Below, one piece after another: positions 6,876-16,493 of a stretch of DNA of 20,280 nucleotides. The translations under genes were made by a program, and so were the position numbers. Below the pieces are notes generated by a model that saw only the letters and a program-made list of their open reading frames with translations, ran no database searches and was not told the DNA's origin. This DNA comes from an uncultured Porphyromonadaceae bacterium (GTDB lineage: Bacteria; Bacteroidota; Bacteroidia; Bacteroidales; Muribaculaceae), in NCBI GenBank assembly GCA_900549445.1, contig UROS01000021.1, positions 1-20,280 of the forward strand, written 5' to 3'. How positions within the stretch are numbered: position 1 is the stretch's first letter; the number at the start of each line of letters is the position of its first letter.

Positions 6876-7607
6876 TTAACGGTTGTTTTTGGGTTTACGG
6901 AAACCGCCGCGGCGGGGTGCGCCGTTGGAAGAACCGCGTCCTTCTTTCTGATTGGAGGTGAAGTTGGGAGCGAGGTCGCGCTTGCCGTAGACTTCGCCGC
7001 GGCAAATCCAGACCTTCACGCCGATGACTCCGACTTTGGTGTGGGCTTCCACGAGGGCGTAGTCGATGTCGGCACGGAGGGTGTGGAGGGGAGTGCGGCC
7101 TTCCTTGAACATTTCGCTACGGGCCATTTCAGCGCCGTTGAGACGGCCGGAAACCTGAATCTTGATGCCTTCGGCACCGCTGCGCATGGTGGCTGCGATG
7201 GCCATCTTCACAGCACGGCGGTAGGCGATCTTGCCTTCGATCTGGCGGGCGATGGTGCTCGCTACGATTTCGGCGTCGAGTTCCGGACGCTTAACTTCGA
7301 AAATGTTGATCTGTACGTCCTTGTCGGTAATTTTTTTGAGTTCTTCCTTGAGCTTGTCGACCTCAGAACCGCCTTTTCCGATGATGAGACCGGGACGCGA
7401 GGTGCAGACGGTGATGGTGATAAGCTTCATGGTGCGCTCGATTACGATGCGCGAAACGCTCGACTTTGCCAGGCGGACGTTGAGATACTTGCGCAGTTTG
7501 GAGTCCTCTAAGAGGGTATCGCCGTAGTTTTTGCCGCCGTACCAGTTAGAGTCCCAGCCGCGGATTACTCCGAGGCGGTTGCTGATCGGATTTACTTTCT
7601 GTCCCAT
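6876..7607 (-). CDS. rpsC: 30S ribosomal protein S3 (uS3)
   Basis: 243 aa, a usual length. S3 lines the mRNA entry channel in the 30S head and contributes to helicase activity with S4 and S5. The type-II KH domain is visible with its GxxG loop, LIIGKGGSEVDKLKEEL at about residues 74-90. The C-terminal domain carries AMAATMRSGAEGIKIQVSGR-like residues, ARSEMFKEGRTPLHTLRADI and the KVWICRGEVYGKRDLAPN block. A Gly/Arg/Lys-rich tail closes the protein. The start MGQKVNPISNRLG is invariant in the family. It is 3 nt after rplV, so coupling is likely. Confidence 0.99.
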   Translation of the reverse strand: MGQKVNPISNRLGVIRGWDSNWYGGKNYGDTLLEDSKLRKYLNVRLAKSSVSRIVIERTMKLITITVCTSRPGLIIGKGGSEVDKLKEELKKITDKDVQINIFEVKRPELDAEIVASTIARQIEGKIAYRRAVKMAIAATMRSGAEGIKIQVSGRLNGAEMARSEMFKEGRTPLHTLRADIDYALVEAHTKVGVIGVKVWICRGEVYGKRDLAPNFTSNQKEGRGSSNGAPRRGGFRKPKNNR

Positions 7608-7610
7608 AGG

Positions 7611-8024
7611 TTAAGCCTTTTTAGCGTTTTTGTTATCAATTGTGTCAACAATCAATGTTACGTGATTGGCACGTTTACGGATTCTGTAGCCACGGCCCTG
7701 AGGAGCGGGACGAAGGCGCTTGAGCATGGGAGCGCAGCTCACCGTGATGGTTGAGATGCAGAGCTCGCCGTCGTCGGCCTTGCGTTCGTTTTTAGCTTCC
7801 CAGTTTGCAATGGCGCTGCGGAGGAGCTTTTCGAGGCGTGCGGCGGCTTCCTTGTTTGAGAATTTAAGGAGGCCGAGCGCGCGGTTAACCTCCACGCCGC
7901 GCACCATGTCGGCGACAAGGCGCATCTTGCGGGGGGAGGTGGGGATATTTGTCAGCTTTGCGAAGGCTATCGACTTCTGCTGGGCCTTGCGCAGATCTGC
8001 TGAGTTTCTTTTTCTTACACCCAT
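7611..8024 (-). CDS. rplV: 50S ribosomal protein L22 (uL22)
   Basis: 137 aa, slightly longer than the E. coli protein because of an N-terminal MGVRKRNSADLRKAQQKSIA extension common in Bacteroidota. L22 contacts all 23S domains, and its beta-hairpin lines the exit-tunnel constriction where macrolide-resistance changes occur. Seen here are TNIPTSPRKMRLVADMVRGV, NREVNRAL-type helix residues, and the hairpin LKRLRPAPQGRGYRIRKRAN at about 105-124 without an obvious deletion. It follows rpsS after a 55-nt A/T-rich spacer, the longest within the S10-type part, and precedes rpsC by 3 nt. Confidence 0.98.
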   Translation of the reverse strand: MGVRKRNSADLRKAQQKSIAFAKLTNIPTSPRKMRLVADMVRGVEVNRALGLLKFSNKEAAARLEKLLRSAIANWEAKNERKADDGELCISTITVSCAPMLKRLRPAPQGRGYRIRKRANHVTLIVDTIDNKNAKKA

Positions 8025-8079
8025 TGTATTTTAATTCTTTTCTTTTTTTACAAATGAATTATTTATATCTCAGGGCCCG

Positions 8080-8349
8080 TTATTTTTTCTTGTTGCCGGC
8101 ATGGCCACGGAAGGTGCGGGTGGGAGCGAATTCGCCCAGCTTGTGACCTACCATGTTTTCGGTAACATAGACAGGAATGAACTTGTTTCCGTTGTGGACT
8201 GCAAAAGTATGGCCAACAAATTCGGGGGCAATCATCGAAGCGCGGCTCCAGGTTTTGATGACGCTCTTCTTGCCGGATTCCTCCATTGCTGCCACTTTCT
8301 TTTCCAGCTTCACGCTGATAAACGGGCCTTTTTTTAATGAACGACTCAT
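8080..8349 (-). CDS. rpsS: 30S ribosomal protein S19 (uS19)
   Basis: 89 aa, the usual length. S19 forms a complex with S13 in the 30S head and approaches the A-site tRNA anticodon stem. The family signature is complete: MSRSLKKGPFISVKLEKKVA at the start, KTWSRASMIAPEFVGHTFAV in the middle, and VYVTENMVGHKLGEFAPTRT then FRGHAGNKKK at the end. It lies between rplB (21 nt upstream) and rplV (55 nt downstream), the universal rplB-rpsS-rplV order. Confidence 0.99.
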   Translation of the reverse strand: MSRSLKKGPFISVKLEKKVAAMEESGKKSVIKTWSRASMIAPEFVGHTFAVHNGNKFIPVYVTENMVGHKLGEFAPTRTFRGHAGNKKK

Positions 8350-8370
8350 AAGTGTTGCAATTTAATCAGA

Positions 8371-9198
8371 TTACTTTTTCCTTCTTTCAATGATGTACTT
8401 GGAAGAATTCTTCTTCGGTGAGCGAGTCTTGAGACCCTTTGAGTAGAGACCCTTGCGCGAACGGGGATGTCCGCCTGAAGCACGGCCTTCGCCACCGCCC
8501 ATGGGGTGGTCGACAGGGTTCATGACGACGCCGCGGTTGCGCGGACGGCGTCCGAGCCAGCGAGAGCGGCCGGCTTTGCCTGACTGCTCGAGCGAGTGCT
8601 CGGAGTTGCCGACAACGCCGACAGTTGCCTTGCATGCTGCAAGAATCTTGCGGGTTTCTCCTGAAGGTAATTTGACAATCACGTAGTCGCCTTCGCGCGA
8701 GATGAGCTGTGCGAAGGTGCCGGCTGAGCGGGCCATGAAGGCTCCCTGACCGGGACGCAGCTCGATGTTGTGGATCAGGGTACCTACGGGGATGTTGGCC
8801 ATGGGGAGGGCGTTGCCTACCTCGGGAGCCACATCGGCACCTGACACAACAGTTGCGCCTACTTGCAAGCCGTTGGGTGCAATGATATAAGCTTTTGCTC
8901 CGTCAGCATAGTAAAGGAGGGCGATTCGGGCCGAACGGTTCGGATCGTACTCGATTGATTTTACTACTGCGGGCACACCGTCTTTGGTTCTCTTAAAGTC
9001 TATGAAGCGGTATTTGCGTTTGTGGCCACCACCCAGGTAACGGTTGGTGAGATGGCCTTCGGAGTTGCGGCCTCCTGACGATTTTTTACCGACTGTAAGA
9101 GATTTTTCCGGTGTAGTAGCAGTGATCGTACCTTTGAATACACCGATAATTTTGTGTCGCTGCCCCGGTGTGGTGGGCTTGAATTTTCTTACTGCCAT
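8371..9198 (-). CDS. rplB: 50S ribosomal protein L2 (uL2)
   Basis: 275 aa, standard for L2, which is needed for subunit association and peptidyl transferase activity. The N-terminal OB-fold RNA-binding domain includes GRNSEGHLTNRYLGGGHKRK (about 43-62) and the SH3-like domain includes VGTLIHNIELRPGQGAFMAR. The conserved NPVDHP motif at 227-232, followed by GGGEGRASGGHPRSRKG, is the loop that reaches toward the peptidyl transferase centre and is intact. It starts 5 nt after rplW. Length, start and stop match the family. Confidence 0.99.
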   Translation of the reverse strand: MAVRKFKPTTPGQRHKIIGVFKGTITATTPEKSLTVGKKSSGGRNSEGHLTNRYLGGGHKRKYRFIDFKRTKDGVPAVVKSIEYDPNRSARIALLYYADGAKAYIIAPNGLQVGATVVSGADVAPEVGNALPMANIPVGTLIHNIELRPGQGAFMARSAGTFAQLISREGDYVIVKLPSGETRKILAACKATVGVVGNSEHSLEQSGKAGRSRWLGRRPRNRGVVMNPVDHPMGGGEGRASGGHPRSRKGLYSKGLKTRSPKKNSSKYIIERRKK

Positions 9199-9203
9199 TT
9201 TAT

Positions 9204-9494
9204 TTAGATATTGCTATAGAAGTCGATAGTTTCGCCTTCGGCAAGAGTTACGAGAGCCTTTTTCCATACGGCGGTTTTGCCGCGGAGAAGGCCGCTCTTG
9301 GTCCAGCGGCTTTTGTTCTTCGCACGAACAACCATGGTGTTGACCCGTACTACCTTTACGCCATAGAGCTGCTCCACAAGCGCTTTGATCTGCAGCTTGT
9401 CGGCTTCGGGAGATACACGGAACGTGTAGCGGTTGAGCTTGTCCGAGAGCTTGGTAGCTTTCTCGGTAACGATGGGAGTTATTGAGATTTCCAT
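9204..9494 (-). CDS. rplW: 50S ribosomal protein L23 (uL23)
   Basis: 96 aa, typical for L23. It sits at the exit tunnel and is the main docking point for trigger factor and the signal recognition particle. The N-terminus carries SITPIVTEKATKLSDKLNRY and TFRVSPEADKLQIKALVEQL, then YGVKVVRVNTMVVRAKNK, the usual L23 fold ending with WKKALVTLAEGETIDFY. It lies 37 nt after rplD and 5 nt before rplB, in the invariant rplD-rplW-rplB order. Confidence 0.98.
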   Translation of the reverse strand: MEISITPIVTEKATKLSDKLNRYTFRVSPEADKLQIKALVEQLYGVKVVRVNTMVVRAKNKSRWTKSGLLRGKTAVWKKALVTLAEGETIDFYSNI

Positions 9495-9531
9495 TGTCTT
9501 GCTTGTTTTTAGTTTCTCTCGAATCTATCGG

Positions 9532-10152
9532 TTAAAGGTTATTGATGATCTCAAGGCTGCTTTCGGTAATGATGATAGCGTTTGAGTTCATCACTGCATA
9601 CGTGTTTAAGTCCGATGCGTTCATGATCGAGGCATCGGGCACGTTGCGAGCCGACAAATATACGTTATTATCCTGACCTGCGAAAACAACGAGCACCTTT
9701 TTGCCCTCTACTTTAAGATTTTTAGTGAAATTTACGAAATCTTTAGTTTTGGGAGCATCGAAGCTGAAGTCTTCAACTACGATTATCTGGTCGTTCTGCA
9801 CCTTCGAGGTGAGTGCGCTGCGACGGGCGAGAGACTTAACTTTCTTATTCAACTTGAAACGATAGTCGCGGGGACGGGGACCGAAAACGCGGCCGCCGCC
9901 TACGAGGACAGGCGAGTTGATATCGCCGATACGGCTGCCGCCGCCGCCCTTCTGCTTGTGGAGCTTGCGGGTGGAACCTGAGATCTCGCTGCGTTCTTTC
10001 GACTTGTGTGTGCCCTGACGCTGGTTGGCGAGAAACTGCTTCACATCGAGGTATACGGCGTGCTCGTTTACATCGACGGCAAAAACCTGGTCGTTGAGCT
10101 CTGCTTTGCGGCCGGTGTCTTCTCCTTTGATATTGTATATTGCGAGTTCCAT
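9532..10152 (-). CDS. rplD: 50S ribosomal protein L4 (uL4)
   Basis: 206 aa, the expected length. L4 binds 23S domain I; its extended loop lines the exit-tunnel constriction with L22. In E. coli it is also the autoregulator of the S10 operon, through a leader structure. The globular start MELAIYNIKGEDTGRKAELN, the tunnel loop with KGGGGSRIGDINSPVLVGGG and RVFGPRPRDYRFKLNKKVKS, and the C-terminal NVPDASIMNASDLNTYAVMN are all present. Its ATG overlaps the rplC stop by one base (TAATG), implying coupled translation. Confidence 0.98.
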   Translation of the reverse strand: MELAIYNIKGEDTGRKAELNDQVFAVDVNEHAVYLDVKQFLANQRQGTHKSKERSEISGSTRKLHKQKGGGGSRIGDINSPVLVGGGRVFGPRPRDYRFKLNKKVKSLARRSALTSKVQNDQIIVVEDFSFDAPKTKDFVNFTKNLKVEGKKVLVVFAGQDNNVYLSARNVPDASIMNASDLNTYAVMNSNAIIITESSLEIINNL

Positions 10153-10769
10153 TACTTCTCAATTAAAACGATTGAACCTTTACTTCCGGGGATTGAACCC
10201 TTTATCAACAGCAGATTGTGGTCTGCGATCACCTTCAGCACCTGGAGGTTCTGAACAGTGACGTTCTGGTTGCCCATCTGGCCGGCCATACGCATTCCCT
10301 TGAACACTTTGGCGGGATAGGAGCAGGCGCCCACCGAACCGGGGGCACGCAGACGGTTGTGCTGGCCGTGGGTGCTCTGGCCTACGCCGCCGAAGCCGTG
10401 GCGTTTTACCACACCCTGGTAGCCTTTACCTTTCGACACACCCTGAATGTCGACGAAATCGTTCTCCGAGAAGAAATCCACGGTGATGGTATCACCGAGT
10501 TTGTATTCGCCTTCAAATCCTTTGAACTCGGCCAAGTGGCGCTGGGGAGCTACTCCGGCTTTCTTGAAGTGACCCTGCATGGGAGCAGTGGTGTGCTTCT
10601 CTTTCTTTTCCATGAAGCCGAGCTGAAGGGCGGAATATCCGTCGGTTTCAGCGGTTTTGATCTGAGTAACTACGCAGGGACCTACTTCGATAACAGTGCA
10701 CGGCACGTTTTTGCCGTCGGCACTGAAAACGGATGTCATTCCGATTTTCTTTCCTAATAATCCTGGCAT
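10152..10769 (-). CDS. rplC: 50S ribosomal protein L3 (uL3)
   Basis: 205 aa, full length. L3 is an early 23S rRNA binder whose central extension approaches the peptidyl transferase centre. The sequence starts MPGLLGKKIGMTSVFSADGK and has VDIQGVSKGKGYQGVVKRHG, the extension GGVGQSTHGQHNRLRAPGSV followed by YPAKVFKGMRMAGQMGNQNV. This matches Bacteroidota L3, including the longer linker between GFGG and GS. It follows rpsJ after 53 nt and shares a base with rplD. Confidence 0.98.
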   Translation of the reverse strand: MPGLLGKKIGMTSVFSADGKNVPCTVIEVGPCVVTQIKTAETDGYSALQLGFMEKKEKHTTAPMQGHFKKAGVAPQRHLAEFKGFEGEYKLGDTITVDFFSENDFVDIQGVSKGKGYQGVVKRHGFGGVGQSTHGQHNRLRAPGSVGACSYPAKVFKGMRMAGQMGNQNVTVQNLQVLKVIADHNLLLIKGSIPGSKGSIVLIEK

Positions 10770-10822
10770 TTCTCTGTGAATTTAATTTTGTTTTACTTAA
10801 ATACCTTTTTTAAGGTTGCTGA

Positions 10823-11128
10823 TTACACCTTGATTTCAACTTCTACGCCGCTGGGGAGTTCGAGCTTCATGAGCGCGTCGACGGTCTTGCTGGTGGAGTT
10901 GTGGATGTCGATGAGGCGCTTGTACGACGAAAGCTGGAACTGCTCGCGGGCCTTCTTGTTGACGAAGGTCGAGCGGTTGACCGTGAAGATGCGGCGGCTG
11001 GTAGGCAGCGGGATGGGACCCGAGATTACTGCACCGGTAGCCTTGACGGTCTTCACAATCTTCTCGGCCGACTTGTCGACCAAGTTGTAATCATACGATT
11101 TAAGTTTGATTCTGATTGTTTGATCCAT
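10823..11128 (-). CDS. rpsJ: 30S ribosomal protein S10 (uS10)
   Basis: 101 aa, the usual size. S10 is a 30S head protein and, as NusE in well-studied bacteria, a transcription antitermination partner of NusB. The sequence has QTIRIKLKSYDYNLVDKSAE (residues 3-22), GAVISGPIPLPTSRRIFTVN, the ribosome-embedded hairpin tip, then SSYKRLIDIHNSTSKTVDAL and the ELPSGVEVEIKV end. In E. coli this gene heads a separate S10 operon; here it follows fusA by only 24 nt, with no promoter visible between, so it is probably read from the rpsL promoter. Confidence 0.98.
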   Translation of the reverse strand: MDQTIRIKLKSYDYNLVDKSAEKIVKTVKATGAVISGPIPLPTSRRIFTVNRSTFVNKKAREQFQLSSYKRLIDIHNSTSKTVDALMKLELPSGVEVEIKV

Positions 11129-11152
11129 ATTGTTGAATGTGAAAGTTGTTTT

Positions 11153-13279
<2,127 letters not shown>

Positions 13280-13312
13280 TAAAGTAGGAATCTTTTGGTT
13301 TGCTGATGAAAA

Positions 13313-13789
13313 TTAGAAACGGAAGTGAGCGAAAGCACGGTTGGCCTCGGCCATCTTGTGCATGTCTTCCTTGCGCTTGTAGGCGCCGCCCTGGAGGTTG
13401 AATGCGTCGACAATTTCTGCGGCGAGTTTCTCAGCCATAGTCTTGCCGCCGCGCTTGCGGGCGTAAAGGATAAGGTTTTTCATCGAGATAGATTCCTTGC
13501 GGTCGGGGCGGATTTCGGTAGGCACCTGGAAAGTGGCGCCGCCCACTCTGCGTGATTTCACCTCCACGGTGGGAGTCACGTTCTCAAGGGCTTTTTTCCA
13601 GATTTCGAGAGGAGTGCTCTCTTCGTTGGGGAGTTTGCCCTTCACCAGATCAAGAGCTGAATAGAAAATTGTGTAAGAGGTGTTCTTTTTGCCGTCATAC
13701 ATCAGGTGGTTGACGAATTTCGACACTCTCACGTCATTGAAAACGGGATCGGGGAGAATCACCCGTTTCTTCGGCTTAGCCTTTCTCAT
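13313..13789 (-). CDS. rpsG: 30S ribosomal protein S7 (uS7)
   Basis: 158 aa, the usual size. S7 nucleates 30S head assembly at the 3' major domain of 16S rRNA and is the translational autoregulator of the str operon in E. coli. Clear elements are MRKAKPKKRVILPDPVFNDV, SKFVNHLMYDGKKNTSYTIF, ENVTPTVEVKSRRVGGATFQ followed by VPTEIRP, and KEDMHKMAEANRAFAHFRF at the C-terminus. A 172-nt structured spacer separates it from rpsL, in the same relative place where E. coli S7 binds its message. It is followed after 33 nt by fusA. Confidence 0.98.
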   Translation of the reverse strand: MRKAKPKKRVILPDPVFNDVRVSKFVNHLMYDGKKNTSYTIFYSALDLVKGKLPNEESTPLEIWKKALENVTPTVEVKSRRVGGATFQVPTEIRPDRKESISMKNLILYARKRGGKTMAEKLAAEIVDAFNLQGGAYKRKEDMHKMAEANRAFAHFRF

Positions 13790-13961
13790 TGTTTAATGAA
13801 ATGTTTTTTTGTTTTTGGTTGCTCGGTTGCTGCATCTTTAATCTTCAGCCCGCGCCCTCCGGCGCCGGCTTACTCAACCTTTCGATTTAGCCTTCCCAAC
13901 AAATCAAAAACGGAGATTTTTACTCTGTTTGATTTAATTTTTTCGGAAAAGGAGGCGGTGA
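13790..13961 (-). promoter_or_regulatory. Structured rpsL-rpsG intercistronic region
   Basis: 172 nt without a gene. Direct observations: an 8-bp perfect inverted repeat AAATCAAA/TTTGATTT (13901-13908 with 13928-13935, 19-nt loop), beginning about 26 nt after the rpsL stop on the message, and a 10-bp GC palindrome CCGGCGCCGG at 13859-13868 about 70 nt before rpsG. No TAnnTTTG promoter was found. In E. coli the rpsL-rpsG spacer carries the S7 binding site; by position this region is a candidate for the same role, but no S7-site sequence match is claimed. Confidence 0.4.
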
Positions 13962-14345
13962 TTACTTCTTGCCGGCCTTCGGACGCTTGGCTCCGTATTT
14001 CGAACGGCGCTGAGTGCGATCCTTTACGCCGCTGGTATCAAGCGTGCCGCGAACGATGTGGTAACGTACACCGGGGAGATCCTTAACACGGCCGCCGCGA
14101 ACGAGTACTATCGAGTGTTCCTGAAGATTGTGACCTTCGCCGGGAATGTAGCTGTTGACTTCCTTTCCGTTGGTCAGACGAACACGAGCGACTTTACGCA
14201 TTGCCGAGTTAGGCTTTTTGGGGGTAGTGGTGTAGACGCGCACACACACGCCGCGACGCTGCGGGCATGAGTCGAGTGCGGGCGACTTGCTCTTATCCTC
14301 CAGTGCCACACGTCCTTTTCTTACTAATTGCTGAATAGTAGGCAT
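13962..14345 (-). CDS. rpsL: 30S ribosomal protein S12 (uS12)
   Basis: 127 aa, full length and first gene of the superoperon. S12 is at the decoding centre and controls accuracy; it is the classical streptomycin-resistance locus. The TPKKPNSAMRKVARVRL motif (residues 41-57) retains the lysine pair at 43-44, and GRVKDLPGVRYHIVRG (85-100) retains K88 and D89, the latter being the residue that is methylthiolated in E. coli. The allele therefore looks streptomycin-sensitive. The start MPTIQQLVRKGR is standard and no Shine-Dalgarno precedes it. A Bacteroidota-type promoter lies about 135 nt upstream. Confidence 0.99.
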   Translation of the reverse strand: MPTIQQLVRKGRVALEDKSKSPALDSCPQRRGVCVRVYTTTPKKPNSAMRKVARVRLTNGKEVNSYIPGEGHNLQEHSIVLVRGGRVKDLPGVRYHIVRGTLDTSGVKDRTQRRSKYGAKRPKAGKK

Positions 14346-14480
14346 CTTAGTTCTTTTTGTTTAACTTTTGTTTATTAATCGTTTGTTCTTGTTGTTTTCA
14401 TACACATTCATACGCCATCACCGCGCTCACTGTCAAACAGTTAGCGTTGCGATAAGCGCACATTGCTCCGAAAAGCGATG
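14346..14480 (-). promoter_or_regulatory. 5' leader of the rpsL superoperon with a hairpin
   Basis: About 130 nt lie between the predicted transcription start and the rpsL ATG. They contain an imperfect hairpin at 14424-14446: nine-base arms with one mismatch around a five-base loop (TCAAA on the plus strand). The 40-odd nt next to rpsL are T-rich on the plus strand, so the message there is A-rich, a common ribosome-entry feature in Bacteroidota. No U-run follows the hairpin directly, so a classical attenuator is not evident. Confidence 0.4.
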
Positions 14481-14512
14481 CAAAATTACAACATAATTTT
14501 CTAATAACCAAA
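14481..14512 (-). promoter_or_regulatory. Promoter of the rpsL-rpsG-fusA-S10-spc operon
   Basis: Read on the minus strand: TTTG (14512-14509), a 20-nt spacer, then TAATTTTG (14488-14481). This matches the Bacteroidota primary-sigma consensus TTTG-N19/20-TAnnTTTG exactly. It is the best site in the divergent 315-nt intergenic region 14346-14660. A second -7-like TAAATTTG at 14524-14531 has no well-spaced -33 partner. Confidence 0.7.
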
Positions 14513-14611
14513 TATTTCCACGGCAAATTTATCAACACCTTTCCGCTTCACTTCCGCAAAATGTGAATATTGCTCAAATCTCCGCCAGAGTCTATAATTT
14601 AATCTAAAAAC

Positions 14612-14643
14612 TTTCCGATAATGAGAATTTTGGCGTACTTTTG
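14612..14643 (+). promoter_or_regulatory. Promoter of the LTA-synthase-like gene
   Basis: TACTTTTG at 14636-14643 matches the -7 element TAnnTTTG; TTTC at 14612-14615, 20 nt upstream, is a three-of-four match to TTTG. The ATG at 14661 follows 17 nt later through an A/T-rich leader with no Shine-Dalgarno. The same -7 octamer recurs at 19644-19651. Confidence 0.6.
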
Positions 14644-14660
14644 CACAATATTATATCATC

Positions 14661-16493
14661 ATGCGGAACGCAGCGCTCAAAATACTCGCATACTTCTCGA
14701 CTTTCGTCATTCTTTTCATACTTCAGAAACCGGTTTTCGTCGCGGTCTACGCATCGCTGATCGGCCCTGAGGCATGGGGATCGCTGTGGCAGGTGATTGC
14801 CAACGGATTCTCGATGGACTGCGCAATGGCCGGATATTTCACCATCATACCGGCTCTGCTTGTGATAGCCCGGCTCTGGACCGACTCCCGCGCCCTGACG
14901 GTCATGGACAGAATCTACGCTGCCTTCGCCGCACTGCTCATATCTGCCGTATTCTGCCTTGATATTGCGCTCTACGGCTACTGGGGATTCCGCCTCGACA
15001 CCACTCCCCTCTTCTATTTCTCCACCTCGCCCGCCGCCGCATTGGCCAGCGCCGGAGCGGGGTTGATAGCCGGCGGATTCGCCGCCATGGCAGCACTCGC
15101 CTTCATCATCTACCTTATCCTCACACGCCTGCCCGGCCGCATACCCGTAGCGCGGCTACGCTCCGCAGGCGCCACGGCCGTGGCCGTACTCCTTGCCGCG
15201 GCGCTGTTCATCCCGATCCGCGGCGGCTTCACCGTATCGACAATGAACCTGAGCCGCGCATATTTCAGCCAGAACCAGCGGCTGAACCATGCGGCGATCA
15301 ACCCGATGTTCAGCCTCATGTATTCAGCCACGCATCAGAGCGACTTCGCGAGCCAGTTCCGATTCATGGATGCCGCCGAGGCCGACAGCGTGATCGAACA
15401 ACTGACCGACACCTCCACGTACCGTCCCGACTCCGTTCCGCCGCTGCTTACGGTCAGCCGTCCCGACATAGTGATGATTATTCTCGAAAGCTTTTCGTCG
15501 CATCTCATGCCATCGCTCGGAGGAACACCGGTGGCAGTCGGCCTTGACTCTGTCGCCGCCGGCGGACTGCTGTTCACCAACTTCTACGCCAACAGTTTCC
15601 GCACCGACCGGGCTCTGACTTCCATTCTGAGCGCATATCCGGCCCAGCCCACCACAAGCGTGATGAAATACGTAGAAAAGATGGAAAACCTCCCGTCACT
15701 GTCTCTCACCCTGCGGCGCAACGGCTATATCCCGAGCTATTTCTACGGCGGCGACGCCAATTTCACCAACATGCTCGCCTATCTCGTACACTCGGGATTC
15801 GAGAATATAGTGAGCGACAAGGATTTCCCTATCTCTGAAAAAACCGGCAAATGGGGTGCCCACGACCATCTGGTATTCCGGCGCGCTGAATCGGCGATAC
15901 TGTCGGCTCCCGCCGGCGCCGCGCCCCGTTTCGATGTAATCCAGACCTCGAGCAGCCATGAGCCTTTCGAGGTTCCTTACAGCAATCCCGCCATACTCCG
16001 GCTCGGAGCTGCCGCCAACGCCTTTGCCTATACCGACAGTTGCCTCACGGCCTTCGTCAACAGGCTCAAAGCCTCGCCCAAGTGGAAGAATACCCTCGTC
16101 ATAATCGTCCCCGACCATTACGGAGCGTGGCCGGCCGACATAGACGACCCCATCGCCCGCCACACGATTCCTCTCGTCATGACCGGAGGAGCCCTCGCCC
16201 GGCCCGGCGAACGGGTCGGGACACCCGGCTGTCAGACCGACATCGCCGCCACACTCCTCGCTTCGCTCGGCATTCCCTACGGAGAATTCCGCTTCAGCAA
16301 GGATATGCTCAACCCCTCCTCGCCCCATTTCGCAGTGTTCACCCGCCCCGATCTGATAGGGTTCGTCAGCGAGTCCGACACCGCCGTGGTCAGCCTCGAC
16401 ACCGGCAAACCCCTCATCCCATCCTCCCCCGCCGCCGAACGCTCCGCCAAGGCTTATCTTCAGAAACTTTACGACAATCTCTCTGCCTTATGA
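14661..16493 (+). CDS. LTA synthase-like membrane sulfatase-fold phosphotransferase
   Basis: 610 aa. About five N-terminal membrane helices (near 6-32, 55-72, 84-108, 130-155, 170-186) precede an extracytoplasmic alkaline-phosphatase/sulfatase domain (about 265-560). Likely catalytic and metal residues, matched to LtaS, are all present: Glu276 in VMIILESF, the nucleophile Thr315 in NSFRTDRAL, His433 in SSSHEPF, and Asp485-His486 in VPDHYGAW. LtaS, OpgB and EptA-type relatives move phosphoglycerol or phosphoethanolamine from a phospholipid to an envelope glycan or lipid and release diacylglycerol. Gram-negative Bacteroidota have no lipoteichoic acid, so the acceptor is unknown. The gene has its own promoter, and its stop overlaps the PAP2 start (ATGA). 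A plain sulfatase is less likely because the Cys/Ser formylglycine motif is absent. Confidence 0.85.
   Translation: MRNAALKILAYFSTFVILFILQKPVFVAVYASLIGPEAWGSLWQVIANGFSMDCAMAGYFTIIPALLVIARLWTDSRALTVMDRIYAAFAALLISAVFCLDIALYGYWGFRLDTTPLFYFSTSPAAALASAGAGLIAGGFAAMAALAFIIYLILTRLPGRIPVARLRSAGATAVAVLLAAALFIPIRGGFTVSTMNLSRAYFSQNQRLNHAAINPMFSLMYSATHQSDFASQFRFMDAAEADSVIEQLTDTSTYRPDSVPPLLTVSRPDIVMIILESFSSHLMPSLGGTPVAVGLDSVAAGGLLFTNFYANSFRTDRALTSILSAYPAQPTTSVMKYVEKMENLPSLSLTLRRNGYIPSYFYGGDANFTNMLAYLVHSGFENIVSDKDFPISEKTGKWGAHDHLVFRRAESAILSAPAGAAPRFDVIQTSSSHEPFEVPYSNPAILRLGAAANAFAYTDSCLTAFVNRLKASPKWKNTLVIIVPDHYGAWPADIDDPIARHTIPLVMTGGALARPGERVGTPGCQTDIAATLLASLGIPYGEFRFSKDMLNPSSPHFAVFTRPDLIGFVSESDTAVVSLDTGKPLIPSSPAAERSAKAYLQKLYDNLSAL

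Noticed and set aside
11129..11152. Loss of tuf between fusA and rpsJ as an unusual deletion
   Set aside because: Absence of tuf from this position is the normal Bacteroidota arrangement.
16040..16489. N-terminal extension of the PAP2 frame by about 150 codons
   Set aside because: It lies inside the LTA-synthase-like gene in another frame and is Arg/Pro/His-rich without family similarity; the ATGA overlap at 16490 gives a normal PAP2 length.
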